Assembly: GCF_900141855.1 (NCBI RefSeq)
Contig: NZ_FQYU01000006.1
Location: 62,001-126,000, forward strand
Source: Pseudozobellia thermophila
GTDB lineage: Bacteria; Bacteroidota; Bacteroidia; Flavobacteriales; Flavobacteriaceae
Length of the DNA stretch: 64,000 nucleotides
Reading direction: 5' to 3'
How positions within the stretch are numbered: the stretch's first letter is position 1; each line of letters opens with the position of its first letter. A program made the translations under genes and the position numbers. Below the pieces are notes generated by a model. The model ran no database searches, was not told the DNA's origin, and saw only the letters and a list, made by a program, of their open reading frames with translations. Below, one piece after another: positions 1-8,687 of the stretch.

Positions 1-1209
1 CCAATTGACGAAACCATCGATCCATTTTTTGTTCAAGTGCTTGAGGTGCCTTGTTTTGGGAAGCGATAAAAAGCTGTAAATGATAGGGATGATCAGAAGG
101 GAAAGGATAAAGATACCTATGATGTTTATCGAGGCTACTATGCCGAACTCCTTCAACAATTGGCTATCGGTTATGATAAAGGTGGCAAAACCGGAAGCCG
201 TTGTCATATTGGTCATCAATGTGGCGTTGCCGATTTTTGAAATGACCCGTTGTAGCGACAAGGCCTGGTTGCCGTGTTTTTTTACCTCTTGCTGGTACTT
301 GTTGATCAAAAAGATACAATTCGGTATTCCTATTACTATGATCAAGGGAGGTATTAGGGCGGTCAAAACCGTTATTTCGTACTGTAGCAGTCCGAGTATA
401 CCGAAAGCCCACATTACACCAATGATAACGATGCACATCGATATAAGGGTGGCCCGAAAGCTTCTAAAGAAAAAGAAGAATATCAACGAGGTTACGCCCA
501 GGGCGGCCAGAATGAACTTGCCGATCTCGTCGATAATGTTCTGGGAGTTCATCGTACGGATGTAGGGCATGCCCGAAACATGGACGTTCAAGCCCGTTTC
601 CTCTTCGAAATCTTCGACGAGGTTGGTAAGGTCTTGTAGTATAAAGTCTTTTCTTACCGTGGTGTTGACGATATCCTTGTCGAGGTTCGCCACGGTCCTT
701 ATCGTCGAACTTTCCTTGTTGAAAAGGAGTTTGTCGTAAAAGGGGAGGTCGTCGAAAAGATGGTTCTTGATGCTGTCGACCTCTTTTTTTGTACTGACCT
801 TTCCGTTGATCAGGGGGCGTAGTTCAAATTCTTGGTTTTCGTTGTCTTTTTTGAGTTCTTGCAGGTTGTCCAAAGACAGGACGAAGTCTATCTCCGGGAA
901 AGCCACGAGCTGCTTGCTGAACTTGTTCCAACGGTTGATGTTCTCGGGTGTGAACAGGGCGGAATCGCGAATGGCGAATACAATGGCATTGCCCTCTTCA
1001 CCGAACTGTTCCAAAAATTCTTGGTACTTTAGGTTGACCGGGTGATGGTCGGGGAGGAGGTTGGCCTGCGAGCTGCTAAAGCGCATGTTCTCCCATTGCA
1101 TGCCCAGGAAAACGGTAAGGGCCGCGATCAGGCAAAGTATCAAAATTCGGTTGCGAAGAATGATACGCGCCGTCCTTTCCCAAAAATTTTTCGTGAATTT
1201 AGCTGCCAT
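1..1209 (-). CDS. MMPL/RND-superfamily exporter, N-terminal part (runs off the window)
   Basis: The first 403 codons of a membrane transporter read leftward from an ATG at 1207-1209; the stop lies outside the window. After a basic N-terminus there is one hydrophobic helix (about residues 18-36). A soluble periplasmic-type domain of roughly 190 residues follows, with motifs such as NLLPDDHP and EEGNAIVFAI. A run of hydrophobic helices starting near residue 230 comes next. This is the plan of one half of an RND/MMPL pump with a sterol-sensing-like membrane bundle. The family exports lipids, hopanoids or drugs using the proton gradient; the substrate here cannot be told. A -7 promoter element lies just upstream. 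Family is fairly sure, substrate unknown. Confidence 0.85.
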   Translation of the reverse strand, partial: MAAKFTKNFWERTARIILRNRILILCLIAALTVFLGMQWENMRFSSSQANLLPDHHPVNLKYQEFLEQFGEEGNAIVFAIRDSALFTPENINRWNKFSKQLVAFPEIDFVLSLDNLQELKKDNENQEFELRPLINGKVSTKKEVDSIKNHLFDDLPFYDKLLFNKESSTIRTVANLDKDIVNTTVRKDFILQDLTNLVEDFEEETGLNVHVSGMPYIRTMNSQNIIDEIGKFILAALGVTSLIFFFFFRSFRATLISMCIVIIGVMWAFGILGLLQYEITVLTALIPPLIIVIGIPNCIFLINKYQQEVKKHGNQALSLQRVISKIGNATLMTNMTTASGFATFIITDSQLLKEFGIVASINIIGIFILSLLIIPIIYSFLSLPKTRHLKHLNKKWIDGFVNW

Positions 1210-1228
1210 GGTAGGTTTTTACCGTGCG

Positions 1229-1236
1229 CAAAGGTA
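1229..1236 (-). promoter_or_regulatory. Possible -7 element (TACCTTTG) for the MMPL gene
   Basis: On the minus strand the sequence reads TACCTTTG, matching the Bacteroidota -7 consensus TAnnTTTG, and ends 20 nt before the ATG. No TTG/TTTG -33 box is visible at the right distance, so this is a weak call. Confidence 0.3.
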
Positions 1237-1330
1237 TTGAATGATCGTGTGTGTTCCTAAAAATGATGACTTGAAATATTGACGGTAGGGGTAAATTTAC
1301 AGGGCTACCGGTAGAAATGGGAACAATGTA

Positions 1331-1360
1331 AAAAAAGCGACCCCAAAAAGTCGCTTTTTT
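1331..1360 (-). terminator. Intrinsic terminator after frr
   Basis: A perfect 11-bp inverted repeat, AAAAAAGCGAC and its complement around an 8-nt loop, begins 3 nt past the frr stop. The A/T flanks are symmetrical, so it could work in both directions. The MMPL gene further on is also leftward, so frr is its main client. Confidence 0.85.
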
Positions 1361-1362
1361 CG

Positions 1363-1917
1363 TTAAACGGTCATGATCTCTTTCTCCTTTAGCGCCAAAA
1401 AGTCATCGGTTTTCTTAATGTACTCGTTGGTAAGTTCCTGTACGTCTACCGTGGCATTCTTTTGGAGGTCTTCGGAGGCGTCCAACTCCTTGATTTCCTT
1501 GTTCGCTTCTTGGCGGGCACTTCTGATACTGACCTTGCAGTCCTCCGCTTCCGCCTTGGCCTGTTTGGTCAATTGAATTCGACGTTCCTCGGTCAATGGG
1601 GGTACGTTTATGATTACCAATTCCCCGTTGTTCATGGGGTTGAAGCCCAAGTTGGAGTTGATAATGGCCTTTTCTATCTCGGGCAGCATGCTCTTTTCCC
1701 AAGGTTGTACCGAAATGGTACGTCCGTCGGGGGTATTGATATTGGCAACTTGTGAGAGCGGGGTCTGCGACCCGTAGTATTCGACCATTACGGAAGACAG
1801 CATGGCTGGACTTGCCTTGCCGGCCCTTATCTTTACAAATTCCTTCTCTAGGTGCTTTAAAGCGGCTTCCATGCTTTCCTTTGCGGAATCGAGTATAAAC
1901 TGTACCTCTTCATTCAT
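1363..1917 (-). CDS. frr: Ribosome recycling factor
   Basis: A 184-residue protein of the standard RRF length. With EF-G it splits the post-termination ribosome so that subunits can be reused. Recognisable features are the N-terminal helix with VKIRAGKASPAML, the central domain with TPLSQVANI and IQPWEKSML-like segment (here SVQPWEKSML), and the long C-terminal helices with LTEERRIQLTKQAKAEAED and VRNxR-like SIRSARQEANKEIK. It follows pyrH by about 40 bp in the same direction, the usual pyrH-frr pair, and is closed by a strong terminator. The call is secure. Confidence 0.97.
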   Translation of the reverse strand: MNEEVQFILDSAKESMEAALKHLEKEFVKIRAGKASPAMLSSVMVEYYGSQTPLSQVANINTPDGRTISVQPWEKSMLPEIEKAIINSNLGFNPMNNGELVIINVPPLTEERRIQLTKQAKAEAEDCKVSIRSARQEANKEIKELDASEDLQKNATVDVQELTNEYIKKTDDFLALKEKEIMTV

Positions 1918-1958
1918 AGTTCAAATAGTATTTAAGCGTATATCACAAATTAGTACTG

Positions 1959-2666
1959 TCAGAGGTTAACGACAGTTCCTATGTTCTCTCCTTCGACCAA
2001 CTTGGTCAGATTGCCTTTTTTGTTCATGTCGAAAACAACGATGGGCAGTTCGTTTTCCTGGCTTAGGGTAAAGGCCGTAGTGTCCATCACCTTTAGTCCT
2101 TTCAAGAGAACGTCTGCGAAGGAAATCGAATCGAATTTAGTGGCATTTTTGTCTTTTTCGGGGTCGGAGGTGTAAATTCCATCGACACGGGTACCCTTTA
2201 AGATAACATCGGCCTCTATTTCAATGGCACGGAGTACGGCTGCCGAATCGGTGGTAAAATAAGGGTTTCCCGTACCCCCACCGAAAATGACCACCCTGCC
2301 TTTTTCCAAATGCCTCATGGCCCTTCTTCGAATAAAGGGCTCGGCCACCTCGTTGATGTGTATGGCCGATTGTAGGCGGGTCTGTATGCCTTTGGCCTCC
2401 AAGGCGCTCTGTAGGGCCAGGCCATTGATTACGGTGGCCAACATGCCCATGTGGTCGCCTTGAACACGGTCCATTCCCATTGCAGCTCCTGTAAGGCCCC
2501 TAAAAATGTTGCCGCCGCCGATGACTATGGCGATCTCCACTCCCTTTTCGGCCACATTTTTGATTTCTTCGGCATATTCCGCAAGGCGATCGGAGTCTAT
2601 CCCGTATTGTTTTTTGCCCATTAGCGCTTCGCCGCTAAGTTTTAAAAGAATCCTTTTGTACTGCAT
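1959..2666 (-). CDS. pyrH: UMP kinase
   Basis: Phosphorylates UMP to UDP in pyrimidine nucleotide synthesis. The protein has the amino-acid-kinase fold signatures [14 protein letters not shown] at the start and [24 protein letters not shown] and a C-terminal GTVV end are also typical. I chose the ATG at 2664-2666, giving 235 residues and the family N-terminus [15 protein letters not shown]. The longer reading frame from 2699 would add 11 residues unlike the family. A -7 element sits 20 nt upstream of this start. It is followed by frr, probably co-transcribed. Very secure. Confidence 0.97.
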   Translation of the reverse strand: MQYKRILLKLSGEALMGKKQYGIDSDRLAEYAEEIKNVAEKGVEIAIVIGGGNIFRGLTGAAMGMDRVQGDHMGMLATVINGLALQSALEAKGIQTRLQSAIHINEVAEPFIRRRAMRHLEKGRVVIFGGGTGNPYFTTDSAAVLRAIEIEADVILKGTRVDGIYTSDPEKDKNATKFDSISFADVLLKGLKVMDTTAFTLSQENELPIVVFDMNKKGNLTKLVEGENIGTVVNL

Positions 2667-2686
2667 CGATTCGAATTTCGTTGCAG

Positions 2687-2694
2687 CAAAAATA
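2687..2694 (-). promoter_or_regulatory. Possible -7 element (TATTTTTG) for pyrH-frr
   Basis: The minus strand carries TATTTTTG (TAnnTTTG consensus) about 20 nt before the chosen pyrH start, which also argues against the upstream start. No convincing -33 TTTG is seen. Confidence 0.35.
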
Positions 2695-2841
2695 ATCAAA
2701 AAATGTTAGGGCGGGCAGTTGATGTGCGAGATAAGGTCAACCTTAATTATTTCCTAATAATAGTGGGCCATTCTACTAAATTTTATAATCTTGTGCGATT
2801 TTACCGATAAAACACCTTTAAAACGATTAACCCAATTATTT

Positions 2842-4716
2842 ATGAAGCGATTTTATATCTTTTTCTTGACCGTTGCGCTGCTTTACGGTTGTGGCTCGTC
2901 AAAGGCCTTGCTTACAGCCGATAAGGCTCCTGTTCTAGTGGCTTTGGATTTGAATGATGTGGTAGACGACAAGGTCAAGGTCTCCGTAGATCCGGGAGCC
3001 TTTTCTACCGATGAGGTGGTTTTCCATATTCCGAAAACGGTACCGGGCACCTATAGCGAAGACAATTATGGGAAGTACATAGAAGGCTTTAAGGCCTTTG
3101 ATTATGAAGGAAGGGAACTGGTTTTCTCCAGGGAGGACGATAATACCTGGAAAATCGAAAACGGAAGGAGTTTGGACAAGCTTACCTATTGGGTAAACGA
3201 TACCTACGATACCGAAAACGAGGTCGAAGACAAGGTGTTTTCGCCTGCCGGCACCAATATTTTGGCCGGCGAGAACTTTATGCTGAACCTTCATGGTTTT
3301 GTGGGCTATTTCAAAGGGTTGAAGGAAGTGCCCTATGAGCTTGTCGTCTCGCATCCGGACAGTTTGGAGGCCACTACTTCCCTGCAGCGGAAAGTAATGG
3401 CCGATGCTTCGCCGGAAGGGACCGACATTTTTGTTGCCGACCGGTATTTTGAGGTGATCGATAATCCCATTCAATACACCAAGCCCAATACGGAAACCTT
3501 TCAGATCAATGATATAGAGGTTACGATAAGCGTGTATTCGCCGAATGGGGTGTATACCGCGGCCGACCTTAGAGACCGTATGGAACAAATGATGGGGGCT
3601 CAAAAGGCCTTTTTGGGAGAAATCGATGGAACAAGAAAATATAACATACTGCTTTATCTATCTACCTATGGCCCGGACGATGCTTCGGGTTTCGGGGCTT
3701 TGGAGCACCATACGTCTACAGTCGTGGTCTTGCCGGAAGCCCTGCCCAAGGATCGCTTGGAGGAGGCCATGGTCGATGTTGTTTCGCATGAGTTCTTTCA
3801 TATTGTGACCCCGTTGAACGTGCATTCGAAAGAGGTGCAGTACTTCGATTTTAACGACCCGAAAATGTCTATGCACTTGTGGATGTACGAGGGTACCACC
3901 GAATATTTTGCCAACCTCTTTCAGGTTCAGCAAGGCTTGATCGACGAAAACGGGTTTTATGGGCGGCTCGTTGACAAAATCGAGAATGCCAAGTCTTATG
4001 ACGACCAAATGTCGTTTACGGTCATGAGCAAGAATATTTTGGAGGAGCCTTACAAGAAAAATTACGCCAATGTCTATGAGAAAGGGGCCTTGATCAATAT
4101 GGCCTTGGATATTGAACTGAGGAGCTTGAGCAATGGTGAAAAAGGCGTGTTGTGGTTGATGAAGGAACTTTCCAAAAAGTACGGCAACAATACCCCCTTT
4201 GACGATGAGCGGTTGATCGATGAGATAGTGGCCATGACCTATCCTGAAATCAGGGACTTTTTCGATACCCATGTGATAGGGGATACGCCCATTGATTACA
4301 ACGCGTATTTTGCCAAGGTCGGATTGAAAATCGAAACGGTCGAAAGACAGACCGGGTATTTTCTCGATGGCGAAATTCCCTTTATAGATATCGATCCCGA
4401 CAACAACGATGCGGTATTTATTCGGACCGGTATAGCGCAGAACAGTTTTTTCAATGACCTGGGGGCCCAGGGCGGCGATATCATCAAAAGCATTAACGGC
4501 ACCCCGATCGACCTGAATGGCATAAGGGCCGTTATAGGGCAAAGTTTTACCTGGTCTCCCGATACCGACATTACGATGGTGGTCGAACGCGGGGGAGAGG
4601 AGCTTACCTTGGAGGGAAAAGCCGGTGTGCCTACCTTGCAGGTCAAGACCATAGTTCCCGTTGAGGGTGTAAGTGACCTGCAGGCCCGATTGAGGGAAGC
4701 TTGGTTGAAAGGATGA
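2842..4716 (+). CDS. M61-type metallopeptidase lipoprotein with C-terminal PDZ domain
   Basis: A 624-residue protein resembling glycyl-aminopeptidase/M61 proteases. The ATG at 2842 gives a lipoprotein signal, MKRFYIFFLTVALLYGCGSS, with Cys18 as the likely lipidated residue; the frame is open further upstream but those residues do not look like a signal. The zinc-binding HEFFH motif is at residues 316-320, followed downstream by WMYEGTTEYF, which supplies the expected third Glu ligand. The last 110 or so residues, with GGDIIKSINGTPIDL, look like a PDZ domain. I infer a membrane-anchored, periplasm- or surface-facing peptidase; the substrate is unknown. It stands alone between divergent pyrH and convergent tsf. 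Confidence 0.9.
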   Translation: MKRFYIFFLTVALLYGCGSSKALLTADKAPVLVALDLNDVVDDKVKVSVDPGAFSTDEVVFHIPKTVPGTYSEDNYGKYIEGFKAFDYEGRELVFSREDDNTWKIENGRSLDKLTYWVNDTYDTENEVEDKVFSPAGTNILAGENFMLNLHGFVGYFKGLKEVPYELVVSHPDSLEATTSLQRKVMADASPEGTDIFVADRYFEVIDNPIQYTKPNTETFQINDIEVTISVYSPNGVYTAADLRDRMEQMMGAQKAFLGEIDGTRKYNILLYLSTYGPDDASGFGALEHHTSTVVVLPEALPKDRLEEAMVDVVSHEFFHIVTPLNVHSKEVQYFDFNDPKMSMHLWMYEGTTEYFANLFQVQQGLIDENGFYGRLVDKIENAKSYDDQMSFTVMSKNILEEPYKKNYANVYEKGALINMALDIELRSLSNGEKGVLWLMKELSKKYGNNTPFDDERLIDEIVAMTYPEIRDFFDTHVIGDTPIDYNAYFAKVGLKIETVERQTGYFLDGEIPFIDIDPDNNDAVFIRTGIAQNSFFNDLGAQGGDIIKSINGTPIDLNGIRAVIGQSFTWSPDTDITMVVERGGEELTLEGKAGVPTLQVKTIVPVEGVSDLQARLREAWLKG

Positions 4717-4772
4717 TCGGCCCTGTGTCCGAATAAGTGCGTTGGGAGGCAATTTCCAAGGGCCATAAAATT

Positions 4773-4804
4773 AAAAAACCCGCTATTTGATAGCGGGTTT
4801 TTTT
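4773..4804. terminator. Bidirectional terminator between the M61 peptidase gene and tsf
   Basis: AACCCGCTA / TAGCGGGTT stem around a short TTTGA-type loop, with an A-run on the left and a T-run on the right. It lies between two convergent genes and fits both transcripts. Confidence 0.9.
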
Positions 4805-4826
4805 GTAATCTATTGTTTCAAGGGGC

Positions 4827-5651
4827 TTAGCCCAATGCTACTCTTTTGAATCCTGTAACCTCTAGGTTCGGATCGACCGATTTCAAGTATTGGGCAACGC
4901 TCTGCTTGTTGTCTTTGATAAAAGCTTGGTTGACCAAGGTGTTGTCTTTAAAGAAACGCTTCAGTTTTCCTTTGGCGATATTGTCCAACATGGCTTCGGG
5001 TTTCCCTTCTTGGCGAAGTTGATCCTTGGCAATCTCGATTTCCTTGTCGATAACCGATTGGTCAACGCCATCTTCGTTCAAGGCAACGGGGTTCATGGCT
5101 GCAGCTTGCATGGCAACATCCTTGGCGGCAGTTTCGGCACCGTCAACGGCAGCTGACAATCCGGTAAGAACGGCTATTTTGTTTCCTGCATGTATGTAGG
5201 AGCCAACAAAGGGGGCGCTTAATTTTTCAAAACCGCCGATCTCTATTTTCTCGCCGATAACACCGGTTTGCTCGGTTAGCTTGTCCTGTACGGTCATACC
5301 GTTAAAGTCGGCCGCCAAAAAAGCTTCCTTGTTGTCGTAGTTAAGGGCCAAATCGGCCAAATCGTTCGCCAAGGTAACGAAAGTATCGTTTTTGGCAACG
5401 AAGTCCGTTTCGCAATTTAGCGAGATGATCACGCCTTCGGTCTTGTCTGCGTTCACCTTGGCGATGGCGGCACCTTCCGAAGAGTCCCTGTCGGCTCTTT
5501 TGGCGGCCACCTTTTGACCCTTTTTGCGTAGGATCTCGATTGCCTTGTCAAAATCGCCTTCGGCTTCTACCAAGGCTTTTTTGCAGTCCATCATACCTGC
5601 GCCTGTGGTCTTTCTAAGTTTATTTACTTCTGCGGCTGTAATTTTTGCCAT
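4827..5651 (-). CDS. tsf: Elongation factor Ts
   Basis: The guanine nucleotide exchange factor for EF-Tu. At 274 residues it is near the usual length. The N-terminal UBA-like domain (AEVNKLRKTTGAGMMDCKKAL) and the EF-Tu-contacting TDFVAKND motif near residue 80 are both present. Two core subdomains and the C-terminal module follow. It lies 98 bp downstream of rpsB in the same direction, the near-universal rpsB-tsf order, and ends at a shared convergent terminator. Secure. Confidence 0.98.
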   Translation of the reverse strand: MAKITAAEVNKLRKTTGAGMMDCKKALVEAEGDFDKAIEILRKKGQKVAAKRADRDSSEGAAIAKVNADKTEGVIISLNCETDFVAKNDTFVTLANDLADLALNYDNKEAFLAADFNGMTVQDKLTEQTGVIGEKIEIGGFEKLSAPFVGSYIHAGNKIAVLTGLSAAVDGAETAAKDVAMQAAAMNPVALNEDGVDQSVIDKEIEIAKDQLRQEGKPEAMLDNIAKGKLKRFFKDNTLVNQAFIKDNKQSVAQYLKSVDPNLEVTGFKRVALG

Positions 5652-5749
5652 TTTATTTCCTGTTTTGCAATTGGCCTGAAGGTAGAAACGTTTTTTCTAT
5701 AAAGTTTCAGGTCAATGTTATGTTATATTTAATTCTCTGGGATAATAGA

Positions 5750-6865
5750 TTATTCGACGCCTCCCTTAACGCTGTCTTGCCATTCCTTAAGCTCGTCCCA
5801 CTTGCCATCGGCTGCCATCTGGGCTTGCTTTGGCCAGGATGTGGGGTCTAGGTGGGCCATTCTGGAACTTGCCTCTGTCAAGATTTCCTTGATTTTCTCG
5901 GGGTCGCCCTTTGCCAAGTCTGCATAAGTGGCCATGCCTGCATTGGCCAATGCCTCTGCGGCTTTTGGCCCAACGCCTTCTATTTTGGTCAGGTCGTCGC
6001 CTGCGGCATCTGATTTTGCTACCTCTTCCTTGGTGGCCTCTACATCGACCTTGGGTTCTGGGGTTTTTTCCACAACGGGAGGGGCCTTGGTTTCCACGGT
6101 TTCGGGAGTGGGCTCAACGGCTGCCTTTTTTTCTTTTTTGGGCTCGTCGGCACCTTCCTTGTCCGACTGTTTTTCAGATTTGCGTTCGGCAAGGCCTTCG
6201 GCTATGGCCTCGGTTACTTGGGTCATGATGATGTCGATGGATTTCGAGGCATCGTCATTGGATGGGATCAAGTAATCGACGTCCCTGGGATCCGAGTTGG
6301 TATCGACCATGGCAAAGATAGGGATGTTCAATTTTTGGGCCTCCTTGACGGCGATGTGCTCGCGCATGGTATCAACGACGAACAAAGCGCCCGGCAAACG
6401 GGTCATATCGGAAATGGAACCTAGGTTTTTTTCCAATTTGGCACGCAAACGGTCTACTTGTAGGCGTTCTTTTTTAGATAGCGTATTGAACGTACCGTCT
6501 TTTTTCATTCGGTCGATGGAAGCCATTTTCTTTACCGCCTTTCTAATGGTAACGAAATTGGTCAGCATCCCGCCGGGCCATCTTTCCGTAATGTAGGGCA
6601 TGTTTACGTTTGAAACCTTTTCGGCAACAATGTCCTTGGCTTGCTTTTTTGTGGCGACGAAAAGAATTTTTCGTCCAGAAGCTGCAATTTTCTTTAGGGC
6701 CTCTTTCGACTCCTCCAGTTTTGCAACGGTTTTGTAAAGGTTGATTACGTGGATTCCATTGCGCTCCATGTAGATGTAGGGCGCCATGTTAGGGTTCCAC
6801 TTTCGTGTTAGGTGGCCAAAATGCACACCGGCTTCCAATAATTGTTTTACTTCGACTTTCGCCAT
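5750..6865 (-). CDS. rpsB: 30S ribosomal protein S2 with a C-terminal helix-hairpin-helix extension
   Basis: Residues 1-228 are a complete S2 core (VKQLLEAGVHFGHLTRKWNP at the start, ITERWPGGMLTN, FVVDTMREHIAV, DTNSDP). S2 normally ends there, at about 230-260 residues, but this one continues to 371. Residues 229-288 are a charged Pro/Glu/Lys-rich linker. Residues 289-371 form a compact module beginning GDDLTKIEGVGPKAAEALAN, a helix-hairpin-helix signature, and ending in a Trp-rich tail (DPTSWPKQ, GKWDELKEWQD). The same kind of module ends ActC elsewhere in this window. The frame is continuous with no sign of a frameshift, so the fusion looks genuine. Its role is unknown; nucleic acid or protein contact is an inference. 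Confidence 0.96.
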   Translation of the reverse strand: MAKVEVKQLLEAGVHFGHLTRKWNPNMAPYIYMERNGIHVINLYKTVAKLEESKEALKKIAASGRKILFVATKKQAKDIVAEKVSNVNMPYITERWPGGMLTNFVTIRKAVKKMASIDRMKKDGTFNTLSKKERLQVDRLRAKLEKNLGSISDMTRLPGALFVVDTMREHIAVKEAQKLNIPIFAMVDTNSDPRDVDYLIPSNDDASKSIDIIMTQVTEAIAEGLAERKSEKQSDKEGADEPKKEKKAAVEPTPETVETKAPPVVEKTPEPKVDVEATKEEVAKSDAAGDDLTKIEGVGPKAAEALANAGMATYADLAKGDPEKIKEILTEASSRMAHLDPTSWPKQAQMAADGKWDELKEWQDSVKGGVE

Positions 6866-7091
6866 TTTAAATTTAGTTTACGTTCTGTTGAATAGGCAAT
6901 GATAGAGTGGTACCCCAATTGTTATGGAACAATCGGAGAGCCTCTGACATTTAGATGCTAAACTAACGGTGCCCGGCCGACTTGGGTGTCTTTAGGGTCT
7001 CCCGATAACCATTCCCCTCAAAGGAAATAGCCTTAATTTATTCGCCAAGCGGCGAACTTTCAATGAACTTGGGTTAAAAATATAATAAGCA

Positions 7092-7110
7092 TCCTCCCAA
7101 ATAAGGAGGA
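7092..7110 (-). terminator. Weak hairpin after rpsI
   Basis: On the minus strand TCCTCC and GGAGGA form a 6-bp stem about 20 nt past the rpsI stop, followed by an AT-rich stretch with a T-run. It may terminate or attenuate between rplM-rpsI and rpsB-tsf. The stem is short, so this is tentative. Confidence 0.35.
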
Positions 7111-7130
7111 CGCCTTGTATGCTGTTCTTC

Positions 7131-7517
7131 TTAACGTTTGGAGAACTGGAATTTCTTACGGGCTTTCTTCTGACCGAATTTCTTACGCTCCACCATTCTC
7201 GGGTCGCGGGTAAGAAGGCCTTCGGGCTTAAGGATCGAACGGTTTTCGGCATCTACTTCGCAAATGGCCCTCGACAAGGCAAGGCGAATCGCCTCGGCCT
7301 GGCCGGTAATTCCACCGCCGTATACATTTACCTTTACATCGTAGGCATCTTCATTTTCGGTCAAAGCAAAAGGTTGCTTTACTTTGTATTGAAGTGTAGC
7401 GGTTGGAAAGTAGTCGTTCAAATCCCTTTGGTTTACCGTAATGTTTCCTGTACCTGGGGAAACATAGACACGGGCAACAGCCGTTTTTCTTCTTCCAATT
7501 TTGTGAATAGTCTCCAT
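7131..7517 (-). CDS. rpsI: 30S ribosomal protein S9
   Basis: A 128-residue S9. It opens with [16 protein letters not shown] and ends in the basic tail [12 protein letters not shown], which reaches the P-site tRNA in known ribosomes. [18 protein letters not shown] is the usual central signature. Its ATG overlaps the rplM stop by one base (TAATG), so translation is probably coupled to L13. Secure. Confidence 0.98.
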   Translation of the reverse strand: METIHKIGRRKTAVARVYVSPGTGNITVNQRDLNDYFPTATLQYKVKQPFALTENEDAYDVKVNVYGGGITGQAEAIRLALSRAICEVDAENRSILKPEGLLTRDPRMVERKKFGQKKARKKFQFSKR

Positions 7518-7972
7518 TACTTGAATTCTTTTAAGTTGATAACCGTTGGTTTTTGTGCTTCGTGGTTGTGCTCGGCACCAACATACACCTTAAGGTTTCT
7601 AAAAAGCTCGGCACCCAATCTGTTTTTGGGAAGCATTCCTTTGACCGCTTTTTCCACAATTCGGGCAGGGTCTTTGGCCAAAAGTTCCTTGGCGGAAGTA
7701 GATCGCTGTCCTCCAGGGTAACCTGTGTACCTCAAATAGACTTTATCTTGCCATTTGTTGCCTGTCATATCGACCTTTTCGGCATTGATGATGATTACGT
7801 TGTCACCACAATCTACGTGTGGTGTAAAGCTCGGCTTATGTTTTCCCCTTAGCATTTTGGCCACTTTTGAAGCCATGCGGCCCAAAGTTTCCCCTTCGGC
7901 ATCAACCAATAGCCACTGCTTTTCAACAGTCGATTTATTGGCTGAAACGGTCTTATAACTTAATGTATCCAC
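7517..7972 (-). CDS. rplM: 50S ribosomal protein L13
   Basis: A 151-residue L13. It carries [28 protein letters not shown], the YRYTGYPGG-like segment (here [10 protein letters not shown]), the [12 protein letters not shown] motif and [14 protein letters not shown]. It opens the rplM-rpsI pair and is read from a very good Bacteroidota promoter about 45 nt upstream. In E. coli L13 represses its own operon by binding the leader; whether that happens here cannot be seen, though the leader starts with a small hairpin. Confidence 0.98.
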   Translation of the reverse strand: MDTLSYKTVSANKSTVEKQWLLVDAEGETLGRMASKVAKMLRGKHKPSFTPHVDCGDNVIIINAEKVDMTGNKWQDKVYLRYTGYPGGQRSTSAKELLAKDPARIVEKAVKGMLPKNRLGAELFRNLKVYVGAEHNHEAQKPTVINLKEFK

Positions 7973-8018
7973 TACGGTTACTTTTTAATTAAACACTTCA
8001 ATCCCGATAAACGGGCTG

Positions 8019-8049
8019 CAAATGTACACTAATTCTATTGAATTACAAA
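8019..8049 (-). promoter_or_regulatory. Promoter for rplM-rpsI (TTTG-N19-TACATTTG)
   Basis: The minus strand reads TTTG (8049-8046), 19 nt, then TACATTTG (8026-8019), an exact match to the Bacteroidota -33/-7 consensus. Transcription should start near 8015, giving a leader of about 40 nt to the L13 start. A CCCG/CGGG hairpin with a 5-nt loop (8003-8015) would sit at the very 5' end of the mRNA. Confidence 0.75.
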
Positions 8050-8234
8050 TGGTTATTCAATAATATTTTTTGATGTTTTTTACCGGTGCTTTTGTGGTCT
8101 TCCGGCAAGGAACTTGAGGTCTGGATGCCAAGGTTGGGGTTTCGAGGGCGTAGGGGATTTATCGATGGACCGGCTACGTATCGCCGTGTGGATGTGTAAT
8201 GTGGAATAGGGGGCGGGGACTGTTCCTTAAGCGT

Positions 8235-8570
8235 TTATTTCTTGTAGAACTTGGTGCGTATTTGTTGTTCGTCGGAACGAATGGTAATGATGTAGGCTCC
8301 CGGTGCTAGGGTGTTAACGGGTATGTTAACGGCGTTGCGCCTAATTTCCCATTGTCGCGATAGGGCCAAATTGCCATAGATGTCGAAAATGGAAATAGCG
8401 GCCTTGCGGCTGTTTTTGAGTCCGAGAATGTTGACGACGTTCGTGGCGGGATTGGGAAAGACCTTTACGTTTTCAAAGGTGGCGGTGTCGGAAGGCTTTG
8501 GGGTCGATTGCCCATGGCCCATGGCGATTGCACCCATCGTTAAAACCCATAAGACCAGTATCTTTTTCAT
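8235..8570 (-). CDS. Small secreted protein consisting almost only of a T9SS type A sorting domain
   Basis: A 111-residue protein with a Sec signal peptide (MKKILVLWVLTMGAIAMGHG, cleavage near HGQ/S). A short linker leads straight into a type IX secretion C-terminal domain. The motif FPNPATNVVNI (about residues 38-48), the SIFDIYGNL segment, LAPGAYIITI and the final Lys-rich FYKK are all typical of the Por-secretion CTD. What is odd is the lack of any cargo: T9SS substrates usually put hundreds of residues before this domain. It might be a relic of a larger protein or a small surface-delivered peptide. It is flanked by unrelated genes. Domain call is firm, role unknown. Confidence 0.85.
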   Translation of the reverse strand: MKKILVLWVLTMGAIAMGHGQSTPKPSDTATFENVKVFPNPATNVVNILGLKNSRKAAISIFDIYGNLALSRQWEIRRNAVNIPVNTLAPGAYIITIRSDEQQIRTKFYKK

Positions 8571-8687
8571 TCCTTTGTCAGCCGTACCTAGTAACGTATA
8601 TCACACAACGTAGTATATGTCCGTTTTAGTCTAACATTAGGAGCGATTTAACAGTTTTTCTATAAAATTGACAACGGTGCACCAGAC

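Noticed and set aside
3658-4752. Open frame of 364 codons on the minus strand across the M61 peptidase gene
   Set aside because: It lies wholly antisense to a gene with clear motifs, has no recognisable family pattern and arises from codon bias in the real frame.
8206-8229. Inverted repeat GGAATAG...CTGTTCC considered as a terminator after the T9SS CTD gene
   Set aside because: Only 7 bp with a 10-nt loop and no T-run on either strand.
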